Source of the DNA: Byssothecium circinans
Lineage: Eukaryota > Ascomycota > Dothideomycetes > Pleosporales > Massarinaceae
Direction: 5' to 3'
Length of the DNA stretch: 64,000 bases
Assembly (NCBI GenBank): GCA_010015675.1
Contig: ML976988.1
Span: forward strand, 358,168-422,167
In this document: positions 10,644 to 23,335 of the stretch, piece by piece
Layout of the letters: every line of letters starts with the position of its first letter
Position numbering within the stretch: the first letter of the stretch is position 1
Translations under genes and position numbers: made by a program
Notes under the pieces: generated by a model
Told to the model about the DNA's origin: nothing
Seen by the model: only the letters and a program-made list of their open reading frames with translations
Databases searched by the model: none

Positions 10644-13600
10644 TGTGGGGAGGTCGGCTTAATATATCCAAGCAATTGTAGTGCATGGAAACGATCAGGT
10701 GGGCGAGGTTGCAAGAGTCAGGCCCGTGTGTGCTAAATAGCATGGCGGCATTTGCGTAGGTATATGGAGTGCCAAGAGATATAGACAGATTGGGGAGGAT
10801 TGGAGGAAGACTGGGGGAAGGCCGCACCACGCGGCACAAGTCAAGGAAAACGGCAGGGCTAAGCCAGGCAAAGGCAAAGGTACCAAGAGAGGATTAGACG
10901 CAGGCAATGAAGCAAAGGTTAATGAGTATACGGGGTCATCAAGGGATAGCTCCAGGAAGGAATGGTCTGTGACGACCAGGCCGAGTGGCACGGCTGGAAC
11001 GCGGGTAGGGTAGGAGCTGATCAACGAAATGATGGTACAGGACGGAGTGTGGAAAAGAAACACCAGGCTTCTCACGAATCACACGACGGAGGCAGCTAGG
11101 CAGGAGCGCGCGGGTAGGAATCATGGCGCAACGAAGATCCGTGCAGTGCATGTTGGCCGGCTCGAACAGAGGCGGACCCGGGAAGCGTCGAGGTCCTGGG
11201 TGTAGAGGATGGACGGATGGGCGGTGATAGTGCGACGGAGAGACTGCTCGCACAGTGCGACAGTGCGACTCAGCTGGGCCTCGCCTCGGAGCGAGGGCTT
11301 GGAGCGTCGTGTGCATGGGGCGGCCGTCGAGGCGGTCAACTGCTGCGACGGTCCTCGCACTCGCATGTTGGACAGAGGAAGATCGGTGGGTGCATGGGCA
11401 TTGGGCAGGTCGAGCGACGGCCGACAGCCAGCGGAGCAGCCCCAGTTTAGCCGCCCGGCGCCGGTGATACACGGTGCTATTATTCTGCTGGTGCTGGTGC
11501 TGGTGCAGGTGGTGGGTGGAGGTGCCCAAATACACTCAGGGGCGCTGGGATGTACGAGCGATGCATCATGGAGGGTGAGCGAGTTTCCCCCCCACCGACA
11601 CCAAACCACACTGGTGGCCCACCGCATCGCAACAGATTCCAAGCGCCATCTAGGGACCCTGTCGCCGGGAGTGGTTTCGGGCCTCCCATTCGCCGAGTGC
11701 CCCCTCAAAGCCTTCCAGAAACCGCTAAGGCTGGCGTTCCCTGCACAGAGACATCACAGGGCGATGCGCAAGTGCTCGCGCTCCAACTGCAGCCCACGGA
11801 AATTGCTGCAATCTGTGCAATGGCGTCGCTCCACCGGCACCAGCCTCATCACAGCAGGGACATGCGGACGCCTTATGCTCTGAGCTCACCGGCTCCCGCC
11901 CGCCTGTCCGCATCCTGGTCCTTGAACGTGGGAGTGCCGTCGCTGCGGGCTTTGTCTGTACAATATCGAGTCCATCCCCGTCATACAGGACTGTACAGAC
12001 GTTGGGCACGCCGAGAAAAAGCAGTTGCATCCCTCACACCGAATAATGCGAAGAGGAGTCGCTGAAACCGCTCAGCACCTCTGGCTCATACATGGCAGTG
12101 GCGGAAGCTGTCCTGAGCACTTGGGTTGGAGGCGCGCACAACTGTCCTTTCAAAGCGTCAGACGAAACGAAGCACATGGTGGTGACGGCAAAACGCGCGT
12201 CCGTCAAGACGCTTGTCAATAATAACTCCTCCATAGCCTCAGCACTCAGTAGCCATCTCCAACCCCCGCCTAGCTCGCACCATCATGTATACATAGCAAG
12301 TACTATAGATATTGGCGCCATCGCCAAACTTCAACAGCTCCGTGGGTTGTCTGCAAGTGAGCAACATATGCACTACTTACAGTACTTCTACAGTATGCAA
12401 TATTAATAGGCCGCCCAGGATTGCAGTCCTCTTCTGTTCCAAGTCGGCCCACCAAGATAGCTTAAGCGGTCTCCCCACGGTGTGCTAGCCCGATACAGCA
12501 TCACCGTTCGATAACTTGAAATCCCCGGTGGCTTGTGCGATGCAGCCGACGCGCCGACAACCCTGGCGCCGTCCTGTCTGGGTGATCGACATGGTCTAAG
12601 CGAGAACAAGGGCATGTTCAGGCGGGCAAAGGAACTGGCAATGTCAGGGGGTGGGCCTGTCGTGTCTGTCAAGGAGGCACTTGTCGCCATTCGGAGAAAG
12701 AACGCGGCCTTCCAAACACAGGGTTGGAACCATAATTGTGGTCAGCATGGATGACTGTGCTCATCCATCGTTGATGCTCGCTTGGCTACATACTGTAGAG
12801 CACCGTTGCTGGCCGTTCACACTTCTGCCTCGTGCTGACGCAATCCAATAACAGTAACCGATGGCAGTGCCATGTCGGACGCCACGGTTGATGCGAGCGA
12901 CAAGTGTGCCATTATCGACTGGCCGACATGTGCATGTGGACTGGCAACTAGATGGAAGTTTGTCGAATGCAGGCTCCGATCAGCAAGACAAATTGCACCG
13001 ACCAGCCGTTATAGCGGCTTATGAGGGTGAGTAGCACGCTGAGCACATCCCGCGACGGCGCGCATCACCTCGGCCAACAAGGACTCCTGCGTCCTTTGTG
13101 GATAATTACAGCTGGCGTTTGGACGCTGGAGCATCACGAGACAGAATGCGTTGGTACAAGTCAGCGTCGGACCGTAACCAGGTGCAATCCTCTCCTGGTC
13201 GCACGCTTCAGGCGGAAAGGCAGCTGCATCAACATCGGATCGCGTCGAGCTGACGGGGCGTTCTGGCATGTCACTGCGACATGTGAGGTTGCGTTTGACG
13301 AGACACCAATGATGGTGATTGATGACTCCGGCGCAGACTAGCCGTGGTGGAAGGATGTTCGTCAATCGAGATTGTGCGGTTTCAGCGGCGCCTCCAGGAT
13401 GACGGATCTGTTGGCCAGTCTCCGAAAGCATGTGCGGGACCAGGAGCTTTGAAAAGCCTCCAACCAAGCTTGGAAGCCAAGCTGCTGTTGACAGCCGGCA
13501 GTCTGCAACACGGGAAGGAGACCAGAAGCATGATTTAGAACACCCTTGATGACGTATAGTTAGCGGACCACGACAGGAGTGGGGCCAAACGTGGCGTGGC

Positions 13601-16600
13601 GTGGCGTGGCGTGGATGAAAGCAAAAAACCTTGGATGAACGGCCAAAAGCCTCTGCTTCGGTGAATGCAAATTTTTGGGTAACACATCCATTTGCTGTCG
13701 CAGTGGATAATAACCGCAATCATCACTACCTACTCGGTGCTGCAATTGATGACGTCCCTGGTTAGACGAGTGGGCATCCGACAGTGTTGCTTCACCCCAC
13801 GGAAACTCGTCGAAACCGCCTTCCTCCGTTGCCTGTCGCCGGCGCACTTGACTCAGGGCAGGCAAGCGACAACAAAACAACTTATCGGTAGATTTCGTAT
13901 AGCGTAAAGCCGGCTGCCGTCCTGTGGAGAGGCGTGGATAATGGCAGTTCAATGTTCTAGACTCCACTTAGGTCCAAATGCAAATGCAGCACTCTCACTC
14001 GTGGATAGCCCATAGCCATGGGTTTCAAACCCCCGGCCGCATCACACTTTACAATTTCGACCTGACTCAGCTTCTAAACCCACATGAGTTGTCGGCAGAC
14101 AAGAGCGACTACGCCACAGCGAGGTGTGTCAAGCAGGAATAATGCACAAACGCAACACGACGTGGAAATCACACCCGGCGTCTCACCGGCCCCTGGACTC
14201 CATGGTTCACACGGAACAACAGGCGTCGTACAGAATGCAAAAGAGGTCTGGTGCCACACGAAGGCATCCTCCGTGACTTTTGTTGGCTTGCCGTCTGCGC
14301 AGCTTGATGAAACTTTGATCGGGTGTGGGCTCATCAATTAGCGACCGACACGGCCTCTTGCATCCATGTCTAGGGAAGAGTTCTCCTCCGTGCAAGGTCG
14401 CTCCTCACAGGAAGCGCCTCCAAGTCCTCAACCGGTCCACCGCGCCATCCTAATGGGCTGGCTCCGTTTCACGCACGGTGATTATTTGCCTTTCTCTGCC
14501 GCTCGACCATCCCCCAGCATCAGTGACAGTAAGGTCCATCATCCTGGTGTTACATTGCTTCGGCTTACGGTGATCTTGCTACGAAGAGCAAGGGCAAGGA
14601 ATCTCAGCACCGCATGCACGGGAGGTCGGCTTTATTTAAACCATCGCTTGTCTATTAATTCCTGTAGGGCATATGCCCAGCCGCATTGCTGTATATACCG
14701 AAGAAGTTACACCACCGATCTGGCACCTGCCTGTACTTTGTACGGAGTATCCTGTGCAACGCTACTCCAACTTAGCCGTAACCGGCCAATTCTCGACCCG
14801 TTAGGGATCTGCATGCCAAATCTTGAGGCCTGTAAAACTCATACATACAGCCGTGGCCTGCACAAGCTCATGCAGCCCTTGCTGCAGCCGAGAAATCTCT
14901 ACTACCCAGCCACGCAAAGACTTCGTGTGCATTGTTATTCAACTATTGTACGACACCAATATTGTAACAAGCCGGCCCAGAGGGTAGCGCTTAAGCACGG
15001 CAGGTGCAGTCCATCAGGAATGGCACGGAAAGGATGCGCGGATACGCAGCTTGCACGGAGTACACAGATCCGCCAAATAATGGCTGACAGCTCGTCGAAC
15101 CAACAAATTCCACCAGCCTAGATCATGCACACCGGGTTTCCCATCTCCATGAGTTTGTGCCCAACTCCTTGGTCGGTGCTAGGACGACCTTAGCCCGCTT
15201 ATCGCTCCTTCTTCTTTTCGTCTCGGCTTGCGACGATATTGCATCCGCAACGGCAGTCAGATGCGCCGCCCCTATGAACCCCCCAGTGCATCGCTATTTT
15301 TGGCGAACATGTTTACCTCGGATCACAATGCGCTTGACCGAAAACTCAATAATCTATTCTTGATGACGACTGCTCTCTACGAAATGCGGCCTGCTCATCG
15401 AAGCAATATCAGCGATACTGTTCTGTCTCGTGCGAAGCTTACACTACACGACCAGGAGACCTGACCCGGCCTCAAACAGACCGTCGTATACAGCTCATCA
15501 TTGTCGCAGGTTGTTCCTGGTCCACTGGTCCACGAAGCGCCTTTGCGTCTGATCAAAACAGCTTGTTTCGTCCTATTATTTTCCTCTTCATTTTTGGAAG
15601 AACGCCATCGTCTCTTGCCGACCCGTCAGGCTACTCTAGACACCTCCACACTACACACATTGGAAGCCATGTTCTAAATATCCAGACTCAGCTTGCAGGA
15701 CTCGGCGCAAGATGTGTGTAATCATCTGCACCAGGCCAGCATTGGGCCCAGCCGTTAGCATTTGCTAGCCTTGGGCAACGATGCATCATTCAATCACACC
15801 TTGGCTCATACCTGGGTCCATCGAGATACGGTGTGGAGAAGCCGCCACTTGTACTCTCTCACGCGCCCACAGAGGTGTACATTTCAGACCCAGGCTTCCA
15901 CTCTTCTGCATGAAAATCTGACCTAGCAACTTTCAGTCATCACTCAGACAAAGTGGCCCTGAATCAGTACCTTGATCCAGTCTAATCAGGAAAGAGCAAT
16001 ACATGTCGGCAACTATACCAGGATCGGATGAAGGATGTTGCCTGGTCAGACTTGCCAAAACACAACGGCGGCTCCGAAGTCTCTGTACCGAGTACCCCGG
16101 CCAACGTCCCCTACACGATAAAAAACCGCATCTTACGATAACCTTCCAAGGACGAAGCTTCAGCTGATGATAGTTCTCCTACGCCTCGGCTTCGGACTCC
16201 GGCCATAAGCCTGCACCTGCACAGAAGCATGGAAACGTCTCGGATATCTGACCGATCTGCATCGTTGTAAGCCAACGCCAGTTCGTAGTGAATGGACTTG
16301 CGCCTACGTATCGATAGGACCGAAGCTCGGTTCCACATCAACTCGCATAGGAATGTATACGCATTGACTTACTCCAGTCAGCACTTGGCGCGCAGGTGCG
16401 AACCAACTTCATGTCTCTAGGCACGCTTGCAACTCTGCCTCGTAGTTTCACGGAGTTGATTGTCTTTACTCACCTTTGGGGCTGGACGCTGTCGGCGTAC
16501 GAATGCTAGTGATTAGTGCCATGTGGTAGGAACTTCGTTCGTTCTAACCTCTCATCGTATCAAAGTCATGCTCACCAACTGCGCACATGAAGAAGCCATG

Positions 16601-17392
16601 TCTTAAATGCCTTCAATATTGTATGGGGCCTGGATGAACAAGCATTAGGAGAACACATAGAGAGCACGATATGGAAACAAGTTGCATACTGGCTCAACCA
16701 CGAGATTGTGCGGGGAATGGAATCGATATTTACCTGCATACTAGCCTTCTGTTTCCACTTGTCACGAACCATGACGAGTTCCTAGTCCCTCGTACTTCCC
16801 CGTCCGCATTCTTTCCTCCGACACATGCCTCATAAACACTCGCACAACAAGACTTCGGAACTCGCCTTTATCCTACGAGTATCACCGTGAGCATTCCATC
16901 TGTTTGCTATACTATACGCTCGCTGTCATCATTCACATCCTATCACATTGACGATGCGATGCCCAATTTTCAACATAGTACAAGAGTCTGTCCGTTTGCG
17001 TGATAAACCCTTATGTCGAGTCAGCATTCAATAGCTCAACAGGATATCCTAGGCAAGCTTTTCAATCTCATCTTTCAATCCCCTCATTCAATCCAAGTCA
17101 CCCATCCATCCATCTATTAGTCGGTCGGTGAAAGGCATCAACCGCTTCCCCCTTCGTGTCTGAGCAGCAATTTCCCATTCTATGAAGATGTGCCTCTTCC
17201 GTACCAATGGATCCCGACACGTGTCGTGCACGACAGCATTTTGGAAGAAGACAGTGTAGAGTCCATCCAAGAGCTTTCGATCAATCGTGTTTCGACTTCA
17301 CAGCTCTATACCTCATGGCACGATACGGTGGTATGAACTTCTCTAGGATTAAGCCTGGACAACTAAACATACAAAACCAGCTCAACTAAGTT
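10644..17392. other. 6.7-kb interval with no recognisable gene
   Basis: The largest empty stretch in the window. Several open frames of 170-250 codons exist (for example 11209-11883 and 14366-15121 on plus, 13009-13719 on minus), but they are rich in Arg, Ser, His and Cys, overlap on both strands and show no domain. I see no transposase, terminal repeat, tRNA or rRNA. There is a short GTGGC pentamer array at 13591-13614 and a GCTGGT-type patch near 11490. Because the 9552-10643 gene points away from it, this could be an extended promoter or 5' untranslated region, or could house long noncoding RNA. That is inference. Confidence 0.45.
13591..13614. repeat. GTGGC pentanucleotide array
   Basis: Nearly five perfect copies of GTGGC in tandem. 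It lies in the gene-free interval with no associated reading frame. Confidence 0.85.
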
Positions 17393-18199
17393 TTAGAACC
17401 TACGTATGCAATAAGCCTTCCCACACCTCTCAATGAATCTCACCATGTCATCAATCCCCCTCGGTTCATTAACCCAATGCCCTCCATCCCCATACTCCCT
17501 CCACTCGACCCTCATCCCCAACCCCCTCAGGCCCTCACAAAACCCCCTCCCATTCCCCACCGGTACCACTTCATCATCCCCCGCATGCTCGAGCAACACC
17601 GGGACCCGCACCACAACCTCTAAACCCGAGATCTGAAGCGTGCTACTCGTTGTGCCAGTAAGAAGCAGCTTTTCTTCCACCCACCGCACAAACTCCCCAC
17701 TGCAAGAGGCGGGGGAAGAACCCGCAGGAAAAGGCAACCATCCAGACATCCCAATAAACCCCGCAATCTCCTCCCTTCCCGTAAGCAATGCAACAACAGC
17801 CGTTGCGCAACCCTGACTGATTCACCCAAGAAACACCTTCCCGTATCCCCCAACCTCCTCCGCTTCCCTCCTCAGGACCTCCCAGATACCCTTCACGCTC
17901 TCCCGTAGGCCTTGGAGCTGCATCTCCAGACGGCGGGTCGGCTCCCGCACAGACGCCATGTCGAACCACCGGTGCATGTCCTCTTTCTCGGTTTCTGCAT
18001 AGCGGATCGCGGCGCAGGGGAACACCCATTTGTAGCCGGGGAATATGTTGGCGAGGAAGCGTGCATCGCTGGCTTGGCTTTCGAAGAACTCGGAGGCGAA
18101 TTCTTGGGCGTTGCTGCCGCGGCCGTGGAGGAGGATGATGGTGTGGGTGTGCGGTGCTGTTGGTGCGACGACGTGGACAGCGACGGTGGATGTCGACAT
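17393..18199 (-). pseudogene. Alpha/beta hydrolase (thioesterase-like) split by one TGA
   Basis: A member of the phospholipase/carboxylesterase (acyl-protein thioesterase-like) group of alpha/beta hydrolases. One continuous frame of 268 positions runs from the ATG at 18199, with MSTSTVAVHVVAPTAPHTHT then TIILLHGRGSNAQEF (oxyanion-hole region) and FPCAAIRYAETEKEDMHRWFD. It is interrupted only at codon 126 (17824-17822), TGA, where the family has Gly in the nucleophile elbow (expected GGISQG). The catalytic Ser (ISQGCATAVVALL), Asp (EHAGDDEVVPV) and His (YGDGGHWVNEP) are all intact. No intron of workable size removes the TGA. GGA to TGA is a transversion, unlike the RIP-type changes elsewhere in the window. 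An upstream in-frame ATG at 18319 exists but adds non-family sequence. It could be a young pseudogene, a read error, or a readthrough case. Confidence 0.78.
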
Positions 18200-19118
18200 T
18201 TCGGCCTGTTCTCCCAGATAGGAGGGTAGTTTTGGAACCAGCGTCTGTGATGTGCTGAAATCAAGTTCTGCGCGAAGCTTCCTTATCTCTCGCGAAGTTG
18301 TAGAAGTTCGCAGGAGCACCTGTGTTAAAGCCCCCGTCGGAACTCTGGCAGACCTGTACGAAATATGTATATAGAAAAGCTACCTTTTAGCTTCACATCT
18401 AAGTGCAGACTCTCCCTGCTCCAAAGTTTCAGCGTCTGGCTGGGAACCCAATCCAAGGAAGGCAAAGAGTAAGCTGGCAATCTACAGAATTGCCTCTTCG
18501 CTTCCAACTGTAAATATTACAATATGCTGTTGTTTTATTAGCCTATCGTTTCGTCATCATCCCAAGGAAGAATATTTCTCAACGTTGTCCTCAGAAGCTT
18601 AGGTGAATCAACTTGCTTATGAGCTGCTTCCGTAGGGAAGGGAAATTGACGTTTTGGTGCGAGTTGTTACGAACGACCTTGCCCGGCAACGATATTTTGA
18701 AGACTGGAGGACGCAAAAACGAAGCAGCTTTGTCTATATCAACAATGGAAAGGGATCATCGAGTCAGTCCAGAGCTTTACTTGGGTTTGCCCAAGAGGGT
18801 TGATGGAGAATTAATAGAAAAGTCCATGCCGTGGTTTTACATTACGCTTTCGCAATCTCATTGATATCTAGCCAGGAAGAACGTTCACATCCCTGATTTG
18901 ACTCCACGCCTGCTTTTAAGCCCAAAGCCGAGCGCCTAGCATTCCACAGAAAACCAATGAAGACCGTCTAGCATACTATGCCCGCTTTTACAATCCATTC
19001 ACTACCGTATTTTTACAAAAGAACAACCCCTGCCCATCAACCACCACCAATGCAAGTTGGGAAAAAGATCAAACCACCACAGCCTTCGCCTTCAGTTATG
19101 AGTAAGATGATTGATACT
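18200..19118. other. Intergenic, hydrolase promoter and SEC61 3' flank
   Basis: No gene recognised. The right part should be SEC61 3' untranslated region. An 83-codon plus-strand frame at 18613-18864 has no motif and is not called. Confidence 0.4.
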
Positions 19119-20687
19119 CTATCCCATGACCATACCCTTGAGGCCAGCCATGTCGCCCTCTTTAGCGGCGATTTCAAAGTATCCGTAGATGATGGTGACG
19201 GCCAAGAGGATACCAGTTCCGCTGCCCAATGCTCCGAGAAGATCGCTGCCGACTGATAGAGCACCAATGCAAGCGCCACCAAAAGCAGCAGCCGTGGGGA
19301 TGACACGCTTGAGCTCCTTGTACATAGACTCCTCACGGTGACCGGCCATCACGAGACCTTGTTCCTTGAGCTGTTTGGCTACGTCACGCGGGGAAGAACC
19401 GGAGACCTCGATCCAGGTCTTGGAGAAGACGGCGCAAGCGACGAGCATATAAACGGTGAAGACGGCGGTCTTGAGCGGATCAGAGAGAGCCTCGGTGATG
19501 CTGAGGGGCGGGGACCTAGATATAATTAGCACCAATATATCTCGAGAGATTTGCATATGCGCACATGTAGTAGGCAACGCCGGAGGTAGCAAAGAGCTGA
19601 GCGGATCCTTCCTTGGCCTCCCAGACACCGATAAGACGGACCAACAGATTATCGGCGAAGCGGGAGTATAGCATCTGGCTGATCAGGAAGACGTTGGAGG
19701 AAAGAGCGGACTGCAGCATGATAGGCATGTTGGAGGTGTAGAACAGACGAACGGGGTAGGATCCACGAACACCACGCTGACGGGCAGACTTGACCGGGAT
19801 CTCAACGCGGAAGCCCTGAAGGTAGATGACGGCGCCGAACACAATAACAGTGGAAATCAGGTTCATGACGTTGGGCAGGTTCTGGCGGTAGAAGGCCTCT
19901 TTGAGCGCAATGGTCTTGTTGTCCCAGGTGAAGAGCAAGTGAACGAGCGCAATGATGGCACCTTCGAACTCGGGGCCACGACCGGTGTTGATGGTTGTAG
20001 GGGAGAAAGCCTTCCACATGATGGACTCGCAAATGTTGGTAGCAATGAAGAGAGAGATACCGCTGCCGAGACCGTAACCCTTCTGGAGGAGCTCGTCCAA
20101 GAGAATAACAATTAGACCGGCGATGATGAGCTGAATAACGAGAAGCACGCAGATACCAGCGCCGAGGTCAGACGGCTGTCCATAGAGACCAGAGATAACA
20201 TAGACGACGGCCTGACCGAAGGAGATGAGGATAGCGAGGAGCTTCTGGGCCGTCTGGTAGAGTTCGCGGTCGGACTTGAGGTCCAAGTTGACATCGATCA
20301 AGTGGGTTCCGGCAAGAAGCTGGAAAACCATGCCTGATGAGATAATCGGCGTGATACCCAGTTCCATCAAAGTTCCTCTGTTACTCGCCAACATCATTCG
20401 CAACCAGTATAGCGGATCTGAGGTGTCCGAGGACACAATTCCGTAAAGTGGCATCTGGCTCATGACCAGGAAAACGAGGAGCGTGAGACCGGTCCATACT
20501 AGGCGGTTGTTGAAGGGCACCTTGCTTTCCGGCAGCTGGATCTCGGGGACGAGAGGGACAAAAGGCTTGACGAGGTCGAGGAACCGTACTACGTCGCATT
20601 GTCATGTTAGTGAATTGTCCTGAATATTACTTCGGCGCTCTCTTGTGTTGCAATTGATTCGCAACGGGGAGACTTACAGCCGCTCAT
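19119..20687 (-). CDS. SEC61: Sec61 alpha, ER protein translocon channel
   Basis: Pore subunit of the ER translocon, the SecY/Sec61-alpha family. Exons are 20687-20678 (only 10 nt), 20588-19565 and 19515-19119, giving 476 aa (yeast Sec61 is 480). The tiny first exon codes MSG plus one base and joins to give [19 protein letters not shown], the standard Sec61 start. The second intron (19564-19516) splits the Met of [14 protein letters not shown]. Family landmarks are plain: [29 protein letters not shown] (plug region), [71 protein letters not shown] and [19 protein letters not shown]. Ten membrane helices are expected. It is essential, with Sec61-beta and -gamma as partners. A UPRE-like core sits upstream. 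Confidence 0.97.
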
Positions 20688-21931
20688 GATTGCGGTATTT
20701 CGGGCCCTGGAGCAGATGAAGAAGACAAAAAGAAGTGAAGAAGTGGTGGTGCAGACCTTTTTGCGATGGGCGATTAAGAGGGGGTCGGCTTCAGCAACGT
20801 GTTCTCGATGTGGTGGGTAATAATCGGGGTGCTGCTTGGCGCGCTAGGCTGAAGCTTCAATCCCTGTAATTCCCCCATTCTCACCTCTTACGGCCCCGAA
20901 GGCCAGCGTGGCCTGGAGAAGACACTACAAAGCATGGCAGTAGACGAAACGTTTCACTTCTCTTTTACAATGGCTACTTCCATGAAAAGATGCTTCAATC
21001 GGCACGCTACGGCTTACGAGTAAGCCTCTCGACTACGACTTCCGATTCCCCAAACGGGCACACAACGTCACCACGACCTTGCCGAATGATTGAAGATCTG
21101 AACGATGCCGTCGGCGAGGGCAATTGCGATGCTAGCGTAGAGCTCAAGTGCCGTTCAATTCATCTTTGATTTAGTTCTCAAAGTTTATGTTACAGTCTGG
21201 TCTGGCGACACTTTGAACCACAAGAGCGCGGATAGGCAGAGGTGTCGACAGACTTGAGCTCTAGCATGGTAGGAGTGATCTCGCAGTATTCTTATATATA
21301 TTTTCACACTCTTCTCTTCTTTGTTCCATGATCCTTGAATCTGTGCAACCTGCTATTACGGATAGAAACACCGCTTTACAAAGTAGGTTGGCAGATGGGA
21401 ACGACCCGGGACCTGGAGACAAGGCTACATCAGTCCTTTTGGCGTCATTTTACAGACGAGCACAGGTTTTACACGCGAATACTGTCCAACCGAGAGGACT
21501 TGGGTCTATCTACATTGTAGTGTCTTTGGCCAAATACTGAGCACTGATTGGCTGTTTGGACGAATGCAAACTTAGCGTCAAGCTCAAATTGCTTTACATG
21601 GCGAAGCTTTATGGTCATTGTCGACCTCCAACGCGAAGAATCTGATCTCTGTTCCTAGTTCGTTCGTCAGCCCTAACAACGGTGGTTTGTGCTCGTCTCC
21701 GAAGAGCGATCCTACGCGAGTGCGAGTCCTGTTGCAAATAGCGAGTGCGAAGCATATGCATATCTCAACAGTTGGCCTAATCTTGGAAGTTCGTATATAT
21801 AGCACTGCTTTCTACTTCACTCATTCTTCGTCTCTTCTTTTCGGAGACTTCTTATTCCAAAATCTCCCCATCGGCCTTAGCCTTATACCTCAACTCCAAT
21901 CTACCACATATCACATCAATCAACTCACACA
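20688..21931. promoter_or_regulatory. Divergent intergenic region SEC61 / RTA1-family gene
   Basis: Over 1.2 kb lie between two divergent starts with no recognisable gene inside. It carries both promoters. The right end is CT-rich with ATAT stretches ahead of the RTA1-family ATG at 21932, typical of fungal 5' untranslated sequence. Confidence 0.5.
20904..20910 (+). promoter_or_regulatory. UPRE-like core upstream of SEC61
   Basis: CAGCGTG, the core of the yeast unfolded-protein-response element, lies 217 bp upstream of the SEC61 start in the opposite orientation. SEC61 is a known UPR target in fungi. A 7-bp match can occur by chance, so this is only suggestive. Confidence 0.25.
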
Positions 21932-22898
21932 ATGGCGAACCCTCCGAAGCACCCAACGTTCGACTGGGAGATGTTTCGATATATCCCATCTCTTGTAGGC
22001 GCCGTCCTTACTTTGGTTGCATTCACGATCTTGATGTTACTCCAATTTTGGCAATGGCTCAGAGTGAGGAATCATATCATCATCTACGTTATCATAGGGA
22101 CACTGTGTAAGCCAGGTCATATCCACCGCCGTATCAAGTGGCTAATCTTGTGGTTATAGGCGAAATGGGTGGATACGGTGCACGTATCGGCTCCCACCTC
22201 GACAACACTTCATGGGCTCCCTTCATAATTCAGGGGACACTGCTCCTCATCGGACCCCTCTTCTTCGCAGCCACTATCTACATGATGCTTGGACGGACAA
22301 TAAGGCTCGCAGGAGGAGAAGACGTTTCCTTGATCAAGCCCAATTTGTATTCCAAAATTTTCGCTACTGCAGACATTACCAGGCTCATCGTTCAGGGTCT
22401 CGGTGAGTGATTTACATAAAAGCAGGCCTAGGGGTTACAGGATACTAAGTCATATCAGGCGCCTCCATCATGGGAACTATGAAACTACACCTCGCGATCG
22501 CCGGCGAAAAGATCGTTATTGCCGGTCTCGCACTCCAAGTCACAACTTTCGTCATCTTCCTCGTCGCATCTATCGACTTCCACATTCGCATGAATCGTAA
22601 CACCGCGTCGTTGACCATAAATGCCGGGTCCAAAAGTTGGAAGAGGATGCTCTGGATTTTGTACAGCGTGAGCTCGCTCATCTTGTTTCGATGCATCTTT
22701 CGTCTGATTGAATATGCCATGGGCAATGCCGCCTATCCCATCGCACACGAGTGGACTCTTTACGTTTTTGATACGGTACCAATGTTCTTGGTGTTGGTAC
22801 TATTATTGATTCTACAGCCTACAAAGTATGTTGCAAGAGAAAACAAGGCGAGAAAATCTGGTGGAGAGATGGTGGTGGATTCCGTGTCAGCGAAGTGA
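21932..22898 (+). CDS. RTA1-family seven-helix membrane protein
   Basis: RTA1/RTM1-like family of fungal plasma-membrane proteins (Rta1, Rsb1, Pug1), linked to lipid translocation and drug or sterol-stress resistance. Exons 21932-22106, 22160-22402 and 22459-22898 give 285 aa. Both introns are about 55 nt. Family signs include EMGGYGARIGSHLD after helix 2, IGPLFFAATIYMMLGRTIRL, then the LYSKIFATADITRLIVQGLGASIMG stretch that matches the family's KIFV..D..SF.VQ..G..., and RCIFRLIEYAMGNAAYPIAHEW, ending in a cytosolic basic tail. Seven hydrophobic segments can be counted. The exact substrate is unknown. Its 3' side carries the transposon insertion about 280 bp away. Confidence 0.9.
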
Positions 22899-23182
22899 GG
22901 TGGACCCCATAAGTTGATAGTAACATTACGATTGGTTCAAGTGGTCTCAAACTTATTTGCTGAAGGGCCTTTAGTCTAGTTTTATGGGGGGCCATGCTGA
23001 GATGAAGCTGGTATCTGTCTTGGAACAAGCTGACAATTGCCTGCGCTCAGAGGATAAGTCAGCATTTCTTTGAGGAGGGACAAGTGAGGTTGTCTGCAAG
23101 GTTCTCTTTCAGGTCCATATTTAGTCTTCATTCCGTGTTTTTCTTCCTCTCAAGATTCCGCAGCAGAGCTGAGCAGCATATA

Positions 23183-23228
23183 ACGTGTTGGTTCAGCACT
23201 TGGCGGGGTTCAGCAAATGGCGCACCCC
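23183..23228 (+). repeat. Left terminal inverted repeat
   Basis: 46 bp, identical over its whole length to the reverse complement of 25276-25321. It is preceded by the TA dinucleotide of the target duplication. Confidence 0.95.
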
Positions 23229-23335
23229 AACCAAATCACGCAGTTTACAACACCTCGTTACTGAGCCATCCATAATAGCTAGAATATTCTAATAATTCAT
23301 TCAATTACTATACAAATTGCTGCGAAAAAGATGCG

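Noticed and set aside
11209..11883. 224-codon plus-strand open frame
   Set aside because: No domain, composition rich in Arg/Ser/Gly, with large opposing frames over the same bases. Looks like chance openness in a stop-poor GC-rich stretch.
14366..15121. 251-codon plus-strand open frame
   Set aside because: Rich in Arg, His, Cys and Ser with no hydrophobic core or motif. I could not support it as a gene.
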